A stretch of 64,000 bases of DNA from T3Sed10-213 sp012519365 (GCA_033809355.1 JAPXLV010000005.1:1-64000), one strand, 5' to 3'. Positions 7,949-17,241 are shown, numbered from the stretch's first letter. The notes: generated by a model not told the origin, from the letters alone. Made by a program: numbers and translations.

Positions 7949-8258
7949 AATATATCCTCATCGAGTCGGTTTACGGCTTATGGTGCTGTTATCGTATCGG
8001 AAAATAACGTCAGGCACTTGTGAACAAGACGATAAAAACAAGGGCATTTGTGATTTCGGAAATATTTCGCTGGCAAACCCATCGATAAGCCTTTATAATT
8101 TGGACAGTTAAGCGCAGTCTGGTACGGTCGTTTGTTCCGGCCGGTCTCTTTTTTGAGAGTATGGTATCGACAGCGTCCTATAAATGGTTCATAATAGGCA
8201 AGCACTCGGTTGTTGAATTGAATCAGATAAGCACAAGGCTTCCGGAGACAAAAAATCA
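7949..8258. other. Divergent intergenic region, TPR gene / ribH
   Basis: About 310 bases. I looked for an FMN riboswitch in front of ribH and see none of its conserved core. The ribH ribosome site (GGAG near 8242) is clear; candidate -10 elements (TATAAA, CATAAT around 8180-8195) have no convincing partner. Confidence 0.4.
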
Positions 8259-8723
8259 ATGATTCAGGAAATAAAAGGCCATCTAACCGCTGGTCCTCAT
8301 CGTTATGCTATTGTGGTCAGTCGATTTAATGAGTTTATCACGTCCCGTCTGCTGGGCGGCGCGATAGATTGCCTGCTGCGTCATGGGGCCCGGGAAGAAC
8401 AAATCACCGTGGTTTGGGTGCCTGGAACGATTGAGATCACTGTGGCGGCCAAAAAACTGACCAAAAGCGGGGATTATGCCGCCGTGATATGTCTTGGGGC
8501 GGTCATCCGTGGTCAAACAAGCCATTATGACTATGTCTGTCAGCAGATTTCACGCGGTGTCGGTAGTGTCAACTATGATACGGGCGTCCCGACAATTTTC
8601 GGCGTTCTGACGTGCGATACGCTCGAGCAGGCCGTGGAACGTGCCGGCACCAAACAGGGCAACGCCGGAGCCGCTGCGGCAATGACGGCGATTGAAATGG
8701 CCGATTTGATGAGTAAACTGTAA
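8259..8723 (+). CDS. ribH: 6,7-dimethyl-8-ribityllumazine synthase
   Basis: A 154-residue protein, normal for the family. It condenses 5-amino-6-ribitylamino-uracil with dihydroxybutanone phosphate in the penultimate step of riboflavin synthesis. Visible signatures are RFNEFITSRLL, the PGTIEI loop, GAVIRGQTSHYDYV with the proton-transfer histidine, GVLTCDTLEQA and the RAGTKQGNAG phosphate-binding segment. It is the first gene of a ribH-nusB-parA run, and the ribH-nusB neighbourhood is common across bacteria. Other rib genes are not in the window. Confidence 0.97.
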   Translation: MIQEIKGHLTAGPHRYAIVVSRFNEFITSRLLGGAIDCLLRHGAREEQITVVWVPGTIEITVAAKKLTKSGDYAAVICLGAVIRGQTSHYDYVCQQISRGVGSVNYDTGVPTIFGVLTCDTLEQAVERAGTKQGNAGAAAAMTAIEMADLMSKL

Positions 8724-8764
8724 CACCGAAGGATCCGTATAAAAATCGTTAGTTATAAGGGATT

Positions 8765-9217
8765 ATGGACGTGACGGTGGATCGCAGAAGCCAGGCTCGC
8801 GAATTGACCATGCAGGCGCTGTGTCAATTGGATGTTCAGGGCGACGACGTAAAAGCATTGCTGGGTCGTTTTTTTCGAGAGCAGACCGATGATGACTTAA
8901 CGCTTCGGCTGGCCGAGCAATGGACACAAGGCGCCTGGCAGCTTGTCGAAGAATGCGACCGTGTCATCGGCCGTGCCGCTATTCGGTGGCGATTGTCCCG
9001 TTTGTCGCATGTGGATCGGGCAATTTTGCGGATGGCGGTCTATCAGCTTTGCTACTGTCGCGATATTCCCTGTAAAGTCGTTATCAATGAAGCGATTGAG
9101 ATTGCCAAAAAATACAGCTCTCAACAGGCGCCGCGATTTATCAACGGCGTGCTGGATGCTGTTTTGAAAACACTCAACAAAAACGAAACCCCGTCCGTTT
9201 CCGAGGAGGCAACGTAA
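8765..9217 (+). CDS. nusB: Transcription antitermination factor NusB
   Basis: A 150-residue all-helical protein. The RRSQARELTMQALCQLDVQG start, the DRAILRMAVYQLCY helix and the INEAIEIAKKYSS...FINGVLDAV C-terminus are classic NusB signatures. NusB binds boxA RNA with S10 (NusE) to form the antitermination complex on rRNA operons. It lies 41 bases after ribH and 3 bases before the ParA gene, so the three are almost certainly co-transcribed. Confidence 0.96.
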   Translation: MDVTVDRRSQARELTMQALCQLDVQGDDVKALLGRFFREQTDDDLTLRLAEQWTQGAWQLVEECDRVIGRAAIRWRLSRLSHVDRAILRMAVYQLCYCRDIPCKVVINEAIEIAKKYSSQQAPRFINGVLDAVLKTLNKNETPSVSEEAT

Positions 9218-9220
9218 CCG

Positions 9221-10096
9221 GTGCGAACGATAGCAGTACTGAATCAGAAAGGCGGCGTGGGCAAAACGACCACGGTGGCCAACGTGGCAGCGGCGTTGGC
9301 GATGAGCGGGATTCGAACGCTCGTGATTGATCTGGACCCTCAGGCTCATCTGACAATTCATCTGGGCGCAGATACCGACAGCGTCACACCGGGCGTCTAC
9401 GAGGTGCTGACCGGGTCGTCGGATATTGAGTCGGCAGCTCGTGCGGTACGGGAGAACCTGTGGGTCTTGGGAGCCAGTATCAATCTGGTCGGCGCCGAAA
9501 GCGAACTGGTTCACGAAGTGGGACGCGAGACCATTTTGCACAAAGCCATTGGGCGAGTCCGCGGCCGGTACGATTATGTGCTGATTGACTGTCCGCCGTC
9601 GCTGGGGCTGCTGAGCCTTAACGCATTGGCGGCAGTAAGAGAAGTGATCATTCCCGTTCAGCCGCATTTCCTTGCGTTGCAGGGGTTTAGCCGTCTGCTG
9701 CAAACCATTTCACTGGTTCAGTCGCGCATCAACCCGGCCCTTCGGGTTACGGCAATTGTGATGTGTATGTTCGACAGTCGCACCAGTTTGTCCTCGGAGG
9801 TACGCGAGGATATCGATCAGTTTCTTCGCAGTGCGCAGAATACCAACGTGCCGTGGTCACAGGCCCTCATTGTCCCCGTGCATATACGGCGTAATATCAA
9901 ACTGGCAGAGGCTCCCAGCTACGGAAAGACCATTTTCGAGTACGAGCCGACCTGCAATGGCGCGATTGACTATATGGCTTTGGCCGATTGGTTGCTGACG
10001 GGCACTGTCGAACCGCTTGAAATGCCCGCCGCGTCTCGTGATAAGAGCACACTTGAGCCGCACTTACCTGCTGAGTCCATCGAACCTGAGGAATAA
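9221..10096 (+). CDS. parA: ParA/Soj-family ATPase
   Basis: A 291-residue protein starting at GTG 9221, three bases after nusB. The deviant Walker A KGGVGKTT (residues about 10-17), DLDPQAH, the DYVLIDCPPSLG Walker B segment and the C-terminal APSYGKTIFEYEP are all Soj/ParA. These ATPases drive chromosome or plasmid segregation with a ParB partner, or position other cargo. No parB follows; the operon ends in a terminator at 10146. The C-terminal 35 residues after the core are Pro/Glu-rich and not conserved. It may work with a ParB elsewhere or as an orphan positioning ATPase. Confidence 0.88.
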   Translation: MRTIAVLNQKGGVGKTTTVANVAAALAMSGIRTLVIDLDPQAHLTIHLGADTDSVTPGVYEVLTGSSDIESAARAVRENLWVLGASINLVGAESELVHEVGRETILHKAIGRVRGRYDYVLIDCPPSLGLLSLNALAAVREVIIPVQPHFLALQGFSRLLQTISLVQSRINPALRVTAIVMCMFDSRTSLSSEVREDIDQFLRSAQNTNVPWSQALIVPVHIRRNIKLAEAPSYGKTIFEYEPTCNGAIDYMALADWLLTGTVEPLEMPAASRDKSTLEPHLPAESIEPEE

Positions 10097-10145
10097 AAAG
10101 AAAAGACTGCTCCGTGGATGAAATGAGAAGCAGCCTTTATGGGAT

Positions 10146-10173
10146 AGATTGCCTGGGGCAATCTTATTTTTTT
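10146..10173 (+). terminator. Intrinsic terminator of the ribH-nusB-parA operon
   Basis: A perfect 8-bp stem AGATTGCC/GGCAATCT with loop TGG, followed by TATTTTTTT. A weaker GCTGC-type hairpin precedes it at about 10107-10138. Confidence 0.9.
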
Positions 10174-10300
10174 CAGTATTATTATCCGCCTTTTTTACAT
10201 TTTGTCAAGCGGCTTTTTTGAAAAAAGCAGCATTGTTTTTTGGTTGGCAAAGTGTATCGTCATCCCTTAAACGAGAAGACGGTCGGCACGTGGACACGTC

Positions 10301-11002
10301 CTAATCACGTGTGAGCGACCACGGATCTTCGAGCGATTTGACGATCTGATTGAGAAATTGTGCGGCGTAAAACTCATCAACGATGCATTGGTCAAACGCC
10401 AGCGAAACGCACATCTTTTTTCGTACTCGAAATCCATCGTCCACAGGCACCACCGTATCCTCAATGTTGCCAATGGATATAATTCCTAAGGCAGAGGGAG
10501 GACTGATGGCATAAAACGACTCGATGCCATACATGCCCAAGCCGGACAGAACGATGTTCGCGCCGTCAAAATCATCGGGCAGCAGTTTGTTGGCGCGGGC
10601 CCTTTTGAGCAGATCTTCGCTTTCGGCGGCCAATTGGGGTAAACTTTTTTGTTCTGCTTTTTGCACGACGGGAACAACCAATCCCTGGGGGGCGGCCACG
10701 GCAAAGCCTACGCCGATGTGCTCGCTGATCTCCCAAAACTGCAGGTCCTTTCTGAAGGCCGCAGCCATCAGCGGATAGGCCTGGATAGCCCGGGCAATGG
10801 CGCAAATGAAAAAGTCTTGAGTGGTCGCTCGGACATTCACCTGTTTACAGTAGGCTTTGCGCATACGGGTCAACTCCGTCAGATCAGCCCGAACAGTCAG
10901 ATATGCGCTGGCCTTGGTCTGCTTGGATTGGAGCATATACTGCCCAATCAGTCGCTGTATGCGTGTCAGCGGCAGGCGGTCGCCGCTCTGATACTCAGTC
11001 AA
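10301..11002 (-). CDS. Stand-alone E2 (2-oxoacid dehydrogenase acyltransferase) core, catalytic His replaced
   Basis: A 233-residue protein from TTG 11002; GGAGG lies seven bases upstream, which decides against the longer ORF. It aligns by eye to the CAT-like catalytic core of dihydrolipoamide acyltransferases: PLTRIQRLIGQYM at the start, then GVGFAVAAPQGLVVPVV and a GIESFYAISPPSALGIISIG stretch. No lipoyl or E1/E3-binding domain is present. The active-site block, normally DHRxxDG, reads DQCIVDE: the catalytic histidine codon is CAA (Gln) and the glycine is Glu. The transferase reaction is therefore doubtful; a structural or regulatory role, or different chemistry, is possible. It is monocistronic, with no E1/E3 genes nearby. 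Confidence 0.8.
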   Translation of the reverse strand: MTEYQSGDRLPLTRIQRLIGQYMLQSKQTKASAYLTVRADLTELTRMRKAYCKQVNVRATTQDFFICAIARAIQAYPLMAAAFRKDLQFWEISEHIGVGFAVAAPQGLVVPVVQKAEQKSLPQLAAESEDLLKRARANKLLPDDFDGANIVLSGLGMYGIESFYAISPPSALGIISIGNIEDTVVPVDDGFRVRKKMCVSLAFDQCIVDEFYAAQFLNQIVKSLEDPWSLTRD

Positions 11003-11176
11003 AAAATTGCCTCCGAGGATATTATGTTCTCGTTTCAGATAAACAAACCGGTATTTTAGCGAGCGTTTCTGCGGATTCAAGGGCAAAAGCGAACGATAAC
11101 GATGCTGGATGCAAAAGACTCGCCGGAATCAGGCGAAGACATGTCTGATATGCGGTCTATTGCTCTTTATAAGAGG

Positions 11177-11205
11177 TTGACACCCCCTGCCAAAGACAGT
11201 AAGAT
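11177..11205 (+). promoter_or_regulatory. Sigma-70 promoter of icd and the LPS genes
   Basis: TTGACA (11177-11182), 17 bases, TAAGAT (11200-11205); about 70 bases before the icd ATG. Confidence 0.8.
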
Positions 11206-11275
11206 GCCGGTTTTTGCGGAAGTAGTCGCAGATGCGTTTTCTATTAACTTTGCTGAAACAGGAGAAACGGAATCG

Positions 11276-12361
11276 ATGACTAAAGTAACGTTGATTACAG
11301 GCGACGGGATCGGACCAGAGATTGCGGAAGCAGCCCGGCGGTGCATTGACGCAACCGGTGCGGCGATAGAATGGGATATGCAGCCGGCAGGTGTGGATGT
11401 AATGGAAACCGCGGGCACCCCCCTGCCGGAATCGACGCTTGAATCGGTCAGAGCCAACGGCGTCGCCCTGAAGGCCCCGATTACCACGCCGGTGGGGACG
11501 GGTTTTCGCAGCGTGAATGTGCATCTGCGTCAGTTGTTTCATCTCTACGCGTGCGTGCGGCCGTGCAAGAGTTACAAAGGAGTACGCAGCAAGTATGACA
11601 ATATCGACCTGGTGGTCGTGCGTGAAAATACCGAAGATCTATACGCGGGTATCGAATTTGAAAAAGGCGACAAAGACACCCTTGAGTTAATCGACTGGCT
11701 CAACGCACGCAGCAGCCGAAAAATCGGCCCGAACACCGGCATCAGCATCAAACCGATTTCGGTTGAAGGCACAGAACGCATTGTTCGGTTTGCCTTTGAT
11801 TATGCCCGAAAGATGGGACGCAAAAAGGTTACCTCGGTGCACAAGGCCAACATTATGAAGTTTACCGATGGGCTGTGGCTTGAGGTGAGCCGTCAGGTCG
11901 CCAAGCAGTATCCGGATATCGAGTTTGAAGACCGCATCGTCGATAATATGTGTATGCAGCTTGTTCAAAAGCCGGAGCTGTATGATGTGATTGTTTTGCC
12001 GAATCTGTATGGGGATATTCTCAGCGATTTGTGTGCGGGCCTGGTCGGCGGTCTGGGAATGGCGCCGGGGGCGAATATCGGCGAGAAAGGGGCGATTTTT
12101 GAGGCCACTCACGGCAGCGCACCGAAATACAAAGGCCAAAACAAGGTCAATCCGGTGGCGTTAATCCTCAGCGGCGTTCTGATGCTGCGGCATTTGGGAA
12201 TGATGAAAGAGGCCGACAGGCTGGAAAACGCTGTGGCGGCGGTTATTGAAGAGGGCAAGTTCGTGACCTACGATATGAAACCCGACCGTAATGACCCGAC
12301 CGCTGTGGGCACACAGGAAATGGCCGATGCGATCATCGCGAAAATTAGGGCCGGCCAATAA
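11276..12361 (+). CDS. icd: NAD-dependent isocitrate dehydrogenase (IDH/IMDH family)
   Basis: A 361-residue protein from ATG 11276 with AGGAGA at 11260-11265; the upstream in-frame codons overlap the promoter and are not used. GDGIGPEI, the isocitrate-binding HLRQLFHLYACVRP loop, the RENTEDLYAGIE motif and LYGDILSDLCAGLVGG (metal aspartates) mark the homo-oligomeric NAD-type isocitrate dehydrogenases rather than isopropylmalate dehydrogenase. It converts isocitrate to 2-oxoglutarate in the TCA cycle. The next gene, lpxK, starts 33 bases later, so icd heads the LPS operon. NAD preference is inferred from family resemblance. Confidence 0.88.
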   Translation: MTKVTLITGDGIGPEIAEAARRCIDATGAAIEWDMQPAGVDVMETAGTPLPESTLESVRANGVALKAPITTPVGTGFRSVNVHLRQLFHLYACVRPCKSYKGVRSKYDNIDLVVVRENTEDLYAGIEFEKGDKDTLELIDWLNARSSRKIGPNTGISIKPISVEGTERIVRFAFDYARKMGRKKVTSVHKANIMKFTDGLWLEVSRQVAKQYPDIEFEDRIVDNMCMQLVQKPELYDVIVLPNLYGDILSDLCAGLVGGLGMAPGANIGEKGAIFEATHGSAPKYKGQNKVNPVALILSGVLMLRHLGMMKEADRLENAVAAVIEEGKFVTYDMKPDRNDPTAVGTQEMADAIIAKIRAGQ

Positions 12362-12394
12362 CGCATCGCTGCCGCGGCGACCGCCTTTTGAGAG

Positions 12395-13507
12395 ATGGTT
12401 TGCGTGAATCAAAACACGTTTCGACAATTGATTTGCCGCAACGATACACGAACGAAAGCGAAAGCGCTGCGGTTTTTGCTGCGGCTTGCTGCTGTGCCGT
12501 ATGCCGTGGGTGTTTGGCTGCGAAATCGGCTGTACGATTGGGGCGTTCTCAAGACGGTCGCTGCATCGGTTCCTGTGATCAGCGTCGGCAATATCACCGC
12601 CGGCGGCACCGGCAAGACACCGCTGGTAATAGGGTTGTGCCGTTATCTGGAAGGCAAGGGACTTCATTGCGCGATTTTGACCCGCGGATACAAAAGCGAA
12701 CGCGGGCCGCTTTCCGATGAGCCGGCTCTGCTGGCACGGGCGTGCGCCCAGACCACGGTGGTGGTGGATTCCGACCGGGTAGCCGGTGCCCGCAAGGCCG
12801 TTTCGCAATACGACGCCGAGGTGCTGGTGCTGGACGACGGTTTTCAGCATCGTCGGCTCCGTCGTGATTTGAATATCGTAACATTGGACGCGACCTGCCC
12901 GTTTGGCTATGGACGGGTTTTGCCGGCAGGATTGCTTCGCGAACCGCTTGGGGGGCTAAAGCGGGCTGACGTAATTGTCATCACACGGTGCGATCAGGTC
13001 GAACCGGAAGCGATTCAACAGATTGAGGCTCGGCTGGCCCGGCTGACTCGGCAGGTCCCGGTAGTCAAGGCCGTCCACCGCCATACCCATGCTGTTACAA
13101 CCGGCCCAAGCGTGCTGCCTCTCGATACGCTCCATCATCATCGGGCGTTTGTATTTTGCGGCATCGGCAATCCTGAGGCATTTATTGAGCATATTCGGCA
13201 AAACGGTATCAACATTGTCGGGACACGGCTGTTTAACGATCATCATCGCTACCAGCCTGAAGACATCAGCGCGATTGCTTCTGAGGCCAAAGACTGCGGT
13301 GCAACGGCGATTTTGTGTACTGAAAAAGACTGGGTCAAGGTCGCCCTTTTGATCCCGGAGGGCAGCGGTATCCTGTGGGCTTATTTGGCGATGGAACTGG
13401 ACTTTGTCGAGGGAGTGGATATACTTAAATCTCGCATTGATGCGTTACTCAACCGGAAGCATAACCCAAGCCGGAATCCAATACGTCAAAGTCAGGCGGA
13501 CAAGTGA
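12395..13507 (+). CDS. lpxK: Tetraacyldisaccharide 4'-kinase (lipid A)
   Basis: A 370-residue protein. The Walker A GGTGKTP (about residues 70-76), LTRGYKS and DDGFQHRRLRRD are diagnostic of LpxK, the membrane-associated kinase that phosphorylates the 4' position of the lipid A disaccharide. A GTG nine bases inside the ORF (12404) is an alternative start with GAGAG at a better distance. The stop overlaps the hldE start (TGATG). Presence of LpxK and heptose genes implies a lipid A-anchored LPS with inner core. Confidence 0.93.
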   Translation: MVCVNQNTFRQLICRNDTRTKAKALRFLLRLAAVPYAVGVWLRNRLYDWGVLKTVAASVPVISVGNITAGGTGKTPLVIGLCRYLEGKGLHCAILTRGYKSERGPLSDEPALLARACAQTTVVVDSDRVAGARKAVSQYDAEVLVLDDGFQHRRLRRDLNIVTLDATCPFGYGRVLPAGLLREPLGGLKRADVIVITRCDQVEPEAIQQIEARLARLTRQVPVVKAVHRHTHAVTTGPSVLPLDTLHHHRAFVFCGIGNPEAFIEHIRQNGINIVGTRLFNDHHRYQPEDISAIASEAKDCGATAILCTEKDWVKVALLIPEGSGILWAYLAMELDFVEGVDILKSRIDALLNRKHNPSRNPIRQSQADK

Positions 13508-15012
13508 TGAGTTATACCCATTTATTAAAAACAGTTACACAACTGGGCTCACCCCATGTGCTGGTGGTGGGCGATTTTATGCTGGACAGTTATGTTTACG
13601 GCGACGCGCTGCGGATCAGCCCGGAAGCGCCTGTCCAGGTGCTTAAGGTTGTCCGTCGCGAGTATTGCGGCGGCGGGGCTGCGTCGGTGGCGGCCGATGT
13701 GGTGACCCTGGGGGCACGGTGTACCTGTATCGGAGTTGTGGGTAATGATTCGAGCGGTCAGAGGCTGCTGGCGATACTCGAAAAATGCAAAGCGGACACC
13801 TCCGGCCTGCTGCGCCTGGATACTCGCCCGACGATCAATAAGGAACGGGTCATCGGTCTGGCCCAACATCGCCATCGTCAGCAACTTTTGCGGATTGACG
13901 AGGAATGTTCTGAGCCGCTTAGCGAACAGGGGTATGAGCGTCTGTTGGCCACCTATCATGCACACCTGGCCGACTGCGATGTGGTGTGTCTTCAGGACTA
14001 CAACAAAGGACTCTTTCGGCCGGATATTTGCCAAACGCTGATCCGCTCCGCCATGCAGGCGCACAAACCGGTGCTGGTAGATCCGCCGCTGGGCCAGGAC
14101 TATCGCAAATTTACGGGAGCAACGCTCATTACACCCAATCGCAAGGAGACCTCTGAGGCGGTGGGGTTTGCCGTGGAGACGATTGAAGACGCCGAACGCG
14201 CCTCGGCTTTGCTGCGTGAGCGGTTATCGTTGACAGCGGTGGTGGTGACGCTGGACAAAGAGGGGGCCTATCTGCAAACCGCCGAGGGCGGTCGGCATAT
14301 ACCGACGATTCCGCGGATGGTCTATGATGTAACCGGCGCGGGCGATATGATGCTCGCGACGCTGGCGGTGGCCTTAGCCGGCGGCGCGGATCTGGATACG
14401 GCGCTGCAGCTTGCCAATATCGCCAGCGGCATTGAAGTGGAAAAATTCGGCGTTGCAACCGTGAGTGTTGATGAGATCGTCAACGAAATTCTCTCGCGGC
14501 ATCGCGGGAAAACCGGCAAGATTCAGGATATCGACACATTGCGGATTGAACTGGACTATCACCGCAAACAAAACGAAACGATCGTCTTTACCAACGGCTG
14601 TTTTGATGTGCTTCATCGGGGACATATTGAGTATCTGAAATTCTGCAAACAACTGGGGCAGGTTGTGGTGGTGGGATTGAACAGCGACGCCTCCGTGCGT
14701 CAGCTCAAAGGGCCATCGCGTCCGGTCAATAATCAGCACGATCGGGCGGCTTTGCTGGCGGCGCTGGAATGTGTTGATTATGTGGTGATATTTGATGAGC
14801 CGGATCCGCTGCATTTGATTACGGCGGTCTGTCCGGATATCTTGGTCAAAGGACAAGACTGGGCAGACAAAGGTGTCGTCGGACGCGAATTTGTGGAATC
14901 GCACGGCGGACGGGTGGTTCTGGCGCCGTTGGTTGAAGGCAAAAGTTCGACCCTGACGATCGAGAAACTGAATCAAATCAATGAACACCCAAAGGAGACG
15001 TACACGCCATGA
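13507..15012 (+). CDS. hldE: Bifunctional heptose-7-phosphate kinase / heptose-1-phosphate adenylyltransferase
   Basis: A 501-residue protein whose ATG overlaps the lpxK stop. Residues 1-330 form a PfkB/ribokinase-type kinase (GDFMLDSYVYG, GGAASVAADVV, VTGAGD with the catalytic Asp). Residues about 345-495 form a nucleotidyltransferase with FTNGCFDVLHRGHIEYL, whose HRGH is the HxGH adenylyl motif. The protein makes heptose-1,7-bisphosphate and, after GmhB acts, ADP-heptose. The gmhB gene follows with a 4-base overlap, a tight pathway operon. Confidence 0.95.
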   Translation: MSYTHLLKTVTQLGSPHVLVVGDFMLDSYVYGDALRISPEAPVQVLKVVRREYCGGGAASVAADVVTLGARCTCIGVVGNDSSGQRLLAILEKCKADTSGLLRLDTRPTINKERVIGLAQHRHRQQLLRIDEECSEPLSEQGYERLLATYHAHLADCDVVCLQDYNKGLFRPDICQTLIRSAMQAHKPVLVDPPLGQDYRKFTGATLITPNRKETSEAVGFAVETIEDAERASALLRERLSLTAVVVTLDKEGAYLQTAEGGRHIPTIPRMVYDVTGAGDMMLATLAVALAGGADLDTALQLANIASGIEVEKFGVATVSVDEIVNEILSRHRGKTGKIQDIDTLRIELDYHRKQNETIVFTNGCFDVLHRGHIEYLKFCKQLGQVVVVGLNSDASVRQLKGPSRPVNNQHDRAALLAALECVDYVVIFDEPDPLHLITAVCPDILVKGQDWADKGVVGREFVESHGGRVVLAPLVEGKSSTLTIEKLNQINEHPKETYTP

Positions 15013-16193
15013 GTCATAAGGCGGTTTTTCTGGACAGAGACGATACGCTCATCAGCGATCCGGGCTACATCAGCGACCCGGCTCAGGTTCAATTGCTGCC
15101 TCATGTCGGGCATTCGCTGGCCATGCTCAAAAAGATGGGCTATCTGCTGGTGGTCGTCACCAATCAATCCGGTGTGGCGCGGGGCATCGTAACCGAACAA
15201 ACGCTGGAGCAAATTCATCATCACTTGAAAAAACTGCTGGCTGATGAAGGGGTGTATCTGGATGCAATTTATTATTGTCCCTATCATCCGGAGGGGACGG
15301 TCGCAAAATACACACGCGAAAGCGACCTGCGAAAGCCGCAGCCGGGGATGCTGCTTAAAGCCGCCGAAGAGCTGGATATTGATCTGTCGCAATCGTGGAT
15401 GATTGGCGATTCCTATCGGGACATTGCGGCAGGCTCTCGAGCAGGATGTCGGACGATTCTGCTGGATACGCCCGGCAAGCCGCAGGTGCGCGAGCCGGAC
15501 GACCCGGAACCGGACAGAAGAGCGGTTAATTTACGGGAAGCGGTCAATATTCTGCGTATGGTCGAATTCCAGCAGAAGGCCCAGGCCGCCCGTGCCGAAC
15601 TGCAGGAAGCCGCCATCGAACCAAAAGAAAAACAGACTCCGCAGGAACAAAAACCGCAGCCTCAAGAAGCAGTTGAGCCTGCTCAGACCGAGTTTAAGCC
15701 CGCTGCCGCAAAACCCTCAACAGCCGAAAAACCAAAAGCCGAACCCCTGGTTAACGCCGCCGCACCAAATCCTGTCCAAGCGGAATCAACATCAACGCCG
15801 CTTGTCTCAGCGGTAAACCCGGACACGGAGCAAAAAATCTCCACGCCATCTGCCCGACAAGAAACTCCCTCGCAGGCTGCATTGCCGAGCATGCCTGCAG
15901 GCGATATGCCGCCTTCCGGTGCTTTGCATACGGACAAAACCCATCAACTCCTTGAAGAGATTTTGCATCATTTCAAGCTCAAACACCGTTATGAACAATA
16001 CAGTGAATTTTCTGTGTTTATGCTGCTGGCGTGGCTGGTGCAGGTATTGGCCGTATTTTGTCTGGTGGTCAGTATCTGGTTTGGGCTGGATCGTACACGC
16101 GGCAGCGATGCGGTTCAGACGATGATCGGTTATGCAATTGCACTTCAGCTTCTGGTGATTGCGTTGTTACTGATGCACGACAGAAGCAAATAG
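15009..16193 (+). CDS. gmhB: Heptose-1,7-bisphosphate phosphatase fused to a membrane anchor
   Basis: A 394-residue protein, about twice the usual GmhB length. Residues 1-180 are a HAD-IIIA phosphatase: VFLDRDDTL with nucleophile Asp9 and Asp11, VVTNQSGVARG, the zinc-loop CPYHPEG region (only one of the usual cysteines is plain) and IGDSYRDIAAG. Residues about 195-310 are a Pro/Glu/Ala-rich low-complexity linker. The C-terminus (about 330-388) holds two hydrophobic helices, separated by a short charged loop, that would anchor it in the inner membrane. Known role: removes the 7-phosphate so that HldE can adenylate heptose. Membrane attachment would place the step next to LPS glycosyltransfer; the fusion is unusual. 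Confidence 0.88.
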   Translation: MSHKAVFLDRDDTLISDPGYISDPAQVQLLPHVGHSLAMLKKMGYLLVVVTNQSGVARGIVTEQTLEQIHHHLKKLLADEGVYLDAIYYCPYHPEGTVAKYTRESDLRKPQPGMLLKAAEELDIDLSQSWMIGDSYRDIAAGSRAGCRTILLDTPGKPQVREPDDPEPDRRAVNLREAVNILRMVEFQQKAQAARAELQEAAIEPKEKQTPQEQKPQPQEAVEPAQTEFKPAAAKPSTAEKPKAEPLVNAAAPNPVQAESTSTPLVSAVNPDTEQKISTPSARQETPSQAALPSMPAGDMPPSGALHTDKTHQLLEEILHHFKLKHRYEQYSEFSVFMLLAWLVQVLAVFCLVVSIWFGLDRTRGSDAVQTMIGYAIALQLLVIALLLMHDRSK

Positions 16194-16203
16194 CCCCCTT
16201 TTG

Positions 16204-17241
16204 ATGAAAACGCCGCAACACATTTTGATTTGGCTGCCTTCGCCGCTGGGCGATGCGATTTGCGCCACGCCGGCCCTGCGTGCGTTGCGGCACCATTTTG
16301 CCGATGCACAGATCACCTTTCTTGCTGCGCCGTTTACACAGGCGATTTTGTCGCCGACGGTTTTTGCCGACAGCTGGCTGAATCCGGCCAAAGGATTGCA
16401 CCGTCAGGTCAGGCAGCTTCGATCGCACCGATTTGATACCACTGTTTTGCTGAAAAATTCGTTTGGCTCGGCGCTAACGGCTCGTCTGGCCGGCATCGAA
16501 CGACGGATTGGTTATCTTCGTGACGGCCGGTCGTTTCTGCTGACAGACGGCATCGTCCCCCAAAAGGACAAGAACAGACGTTTTAAGCCGATTCCTTCCG
16601 TAAGGTATTATTTGACGCTGGCCGAATCGCTGGGAGCCAAACCAACGACCGCCCTTCCGGAATTGACCGTGGCACCGGCAGATCAAGACGCCATCGACCG
16701 GTTATTTCCGCACACAGTCGCGTCGGATAAACCGCTGGTGATTCTTGTGCCAGGCGGAGCGTTTGGACCGAGCAAGTTATGGCCGGCCCAGCGATTTGCG
16801 GCTTGTGCCGAGGCGCTGATTGAACGGCACAATGCCCATGTGATTGTCTCGGTGTCGCCGACAACCGCCGAACGTCAGGCCGCCGAGGCAATTTGTGCGC
16901 AGTGCCGCTTTGAGCTGGCTCATTTGGGCAATACTCCGCTGACCGGAGGCCAACTCAAGGCACTGTTCAGCCGGGCGGCCCTGGTGCTGACCAATGACAC
17001 CGGCCCCCGCCATATCGCCATCGCGCTGCGGCGGAAGGTGGTAACGCTGTTCGGGCCGAACAACCCGGCCTGGACCCATACGGATTATCCAGACGAAATT
17101 CGCATTGTCGGTCGGGGACCGTGCGTGCCGTGCGACAAGCCGATTTGCAGGGCCAAGCGACATTATTGTATGAAATCAATTACCGTCGAAGAGGTACTTC
17201 AGGCCGCCGAAACTCTTCTAAGCCGAGGGCGCAATGAATAA
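16204..17241 (+). CDS. GT9 heptosyltransferase (WaaC/WaaF family)
   Basis: A 345-residue GT-B enzyme from ATG 16204, 10 bases after gmhB; a TTG one codon earlier is possible. ILIWLPSPLGDAICATPALRAL at the N-terminus and the C-terminal LTNDTGPRHIAIALRRKVVTLFGPNNP are glycosyltransferase-family-9 signatures. It would add ADP-heptose to the LPS inner core at the cytoplasmic face. It overlaps the next gene by 8 bases. Which heptose (I or II) cannot be told from sequence by eye. Confidence 0.9.
   Translation: MKTPQHILIWLPSPLGDAICATPALRALRHHFADAQITFLAAPFTQAILSPTVFADSWLNPAKGLHRQVRQLRSHRFDTTVLLKNSFGSALTARLAGIERRIGYLRDGRSFLLTDGIVPQKDKNRRFKPIPSVRYYLTLAESLGAKPTTALPELTVAPADQDAIDRLFPHTVASDKPLVILVPGGAFGPSKLWPAQRFAACAEALIERHNAHVIVSVSPTTAERQAAEAICAQCRFELAHLGNTPLTGGQLKALFSRAALVLTNDTGPRHIAIALRRKVVTLFGPNNPAWTHTDYPDEIRIVGRGPCVPCDKPICRAKRHYCMKSITVEEVLQAAETLLSRGRNE

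Noticed and set aside
7949..8258. FMN riboswitch in front of ribH
   Set aside because: None of the conserved RFN core segments can be seen.
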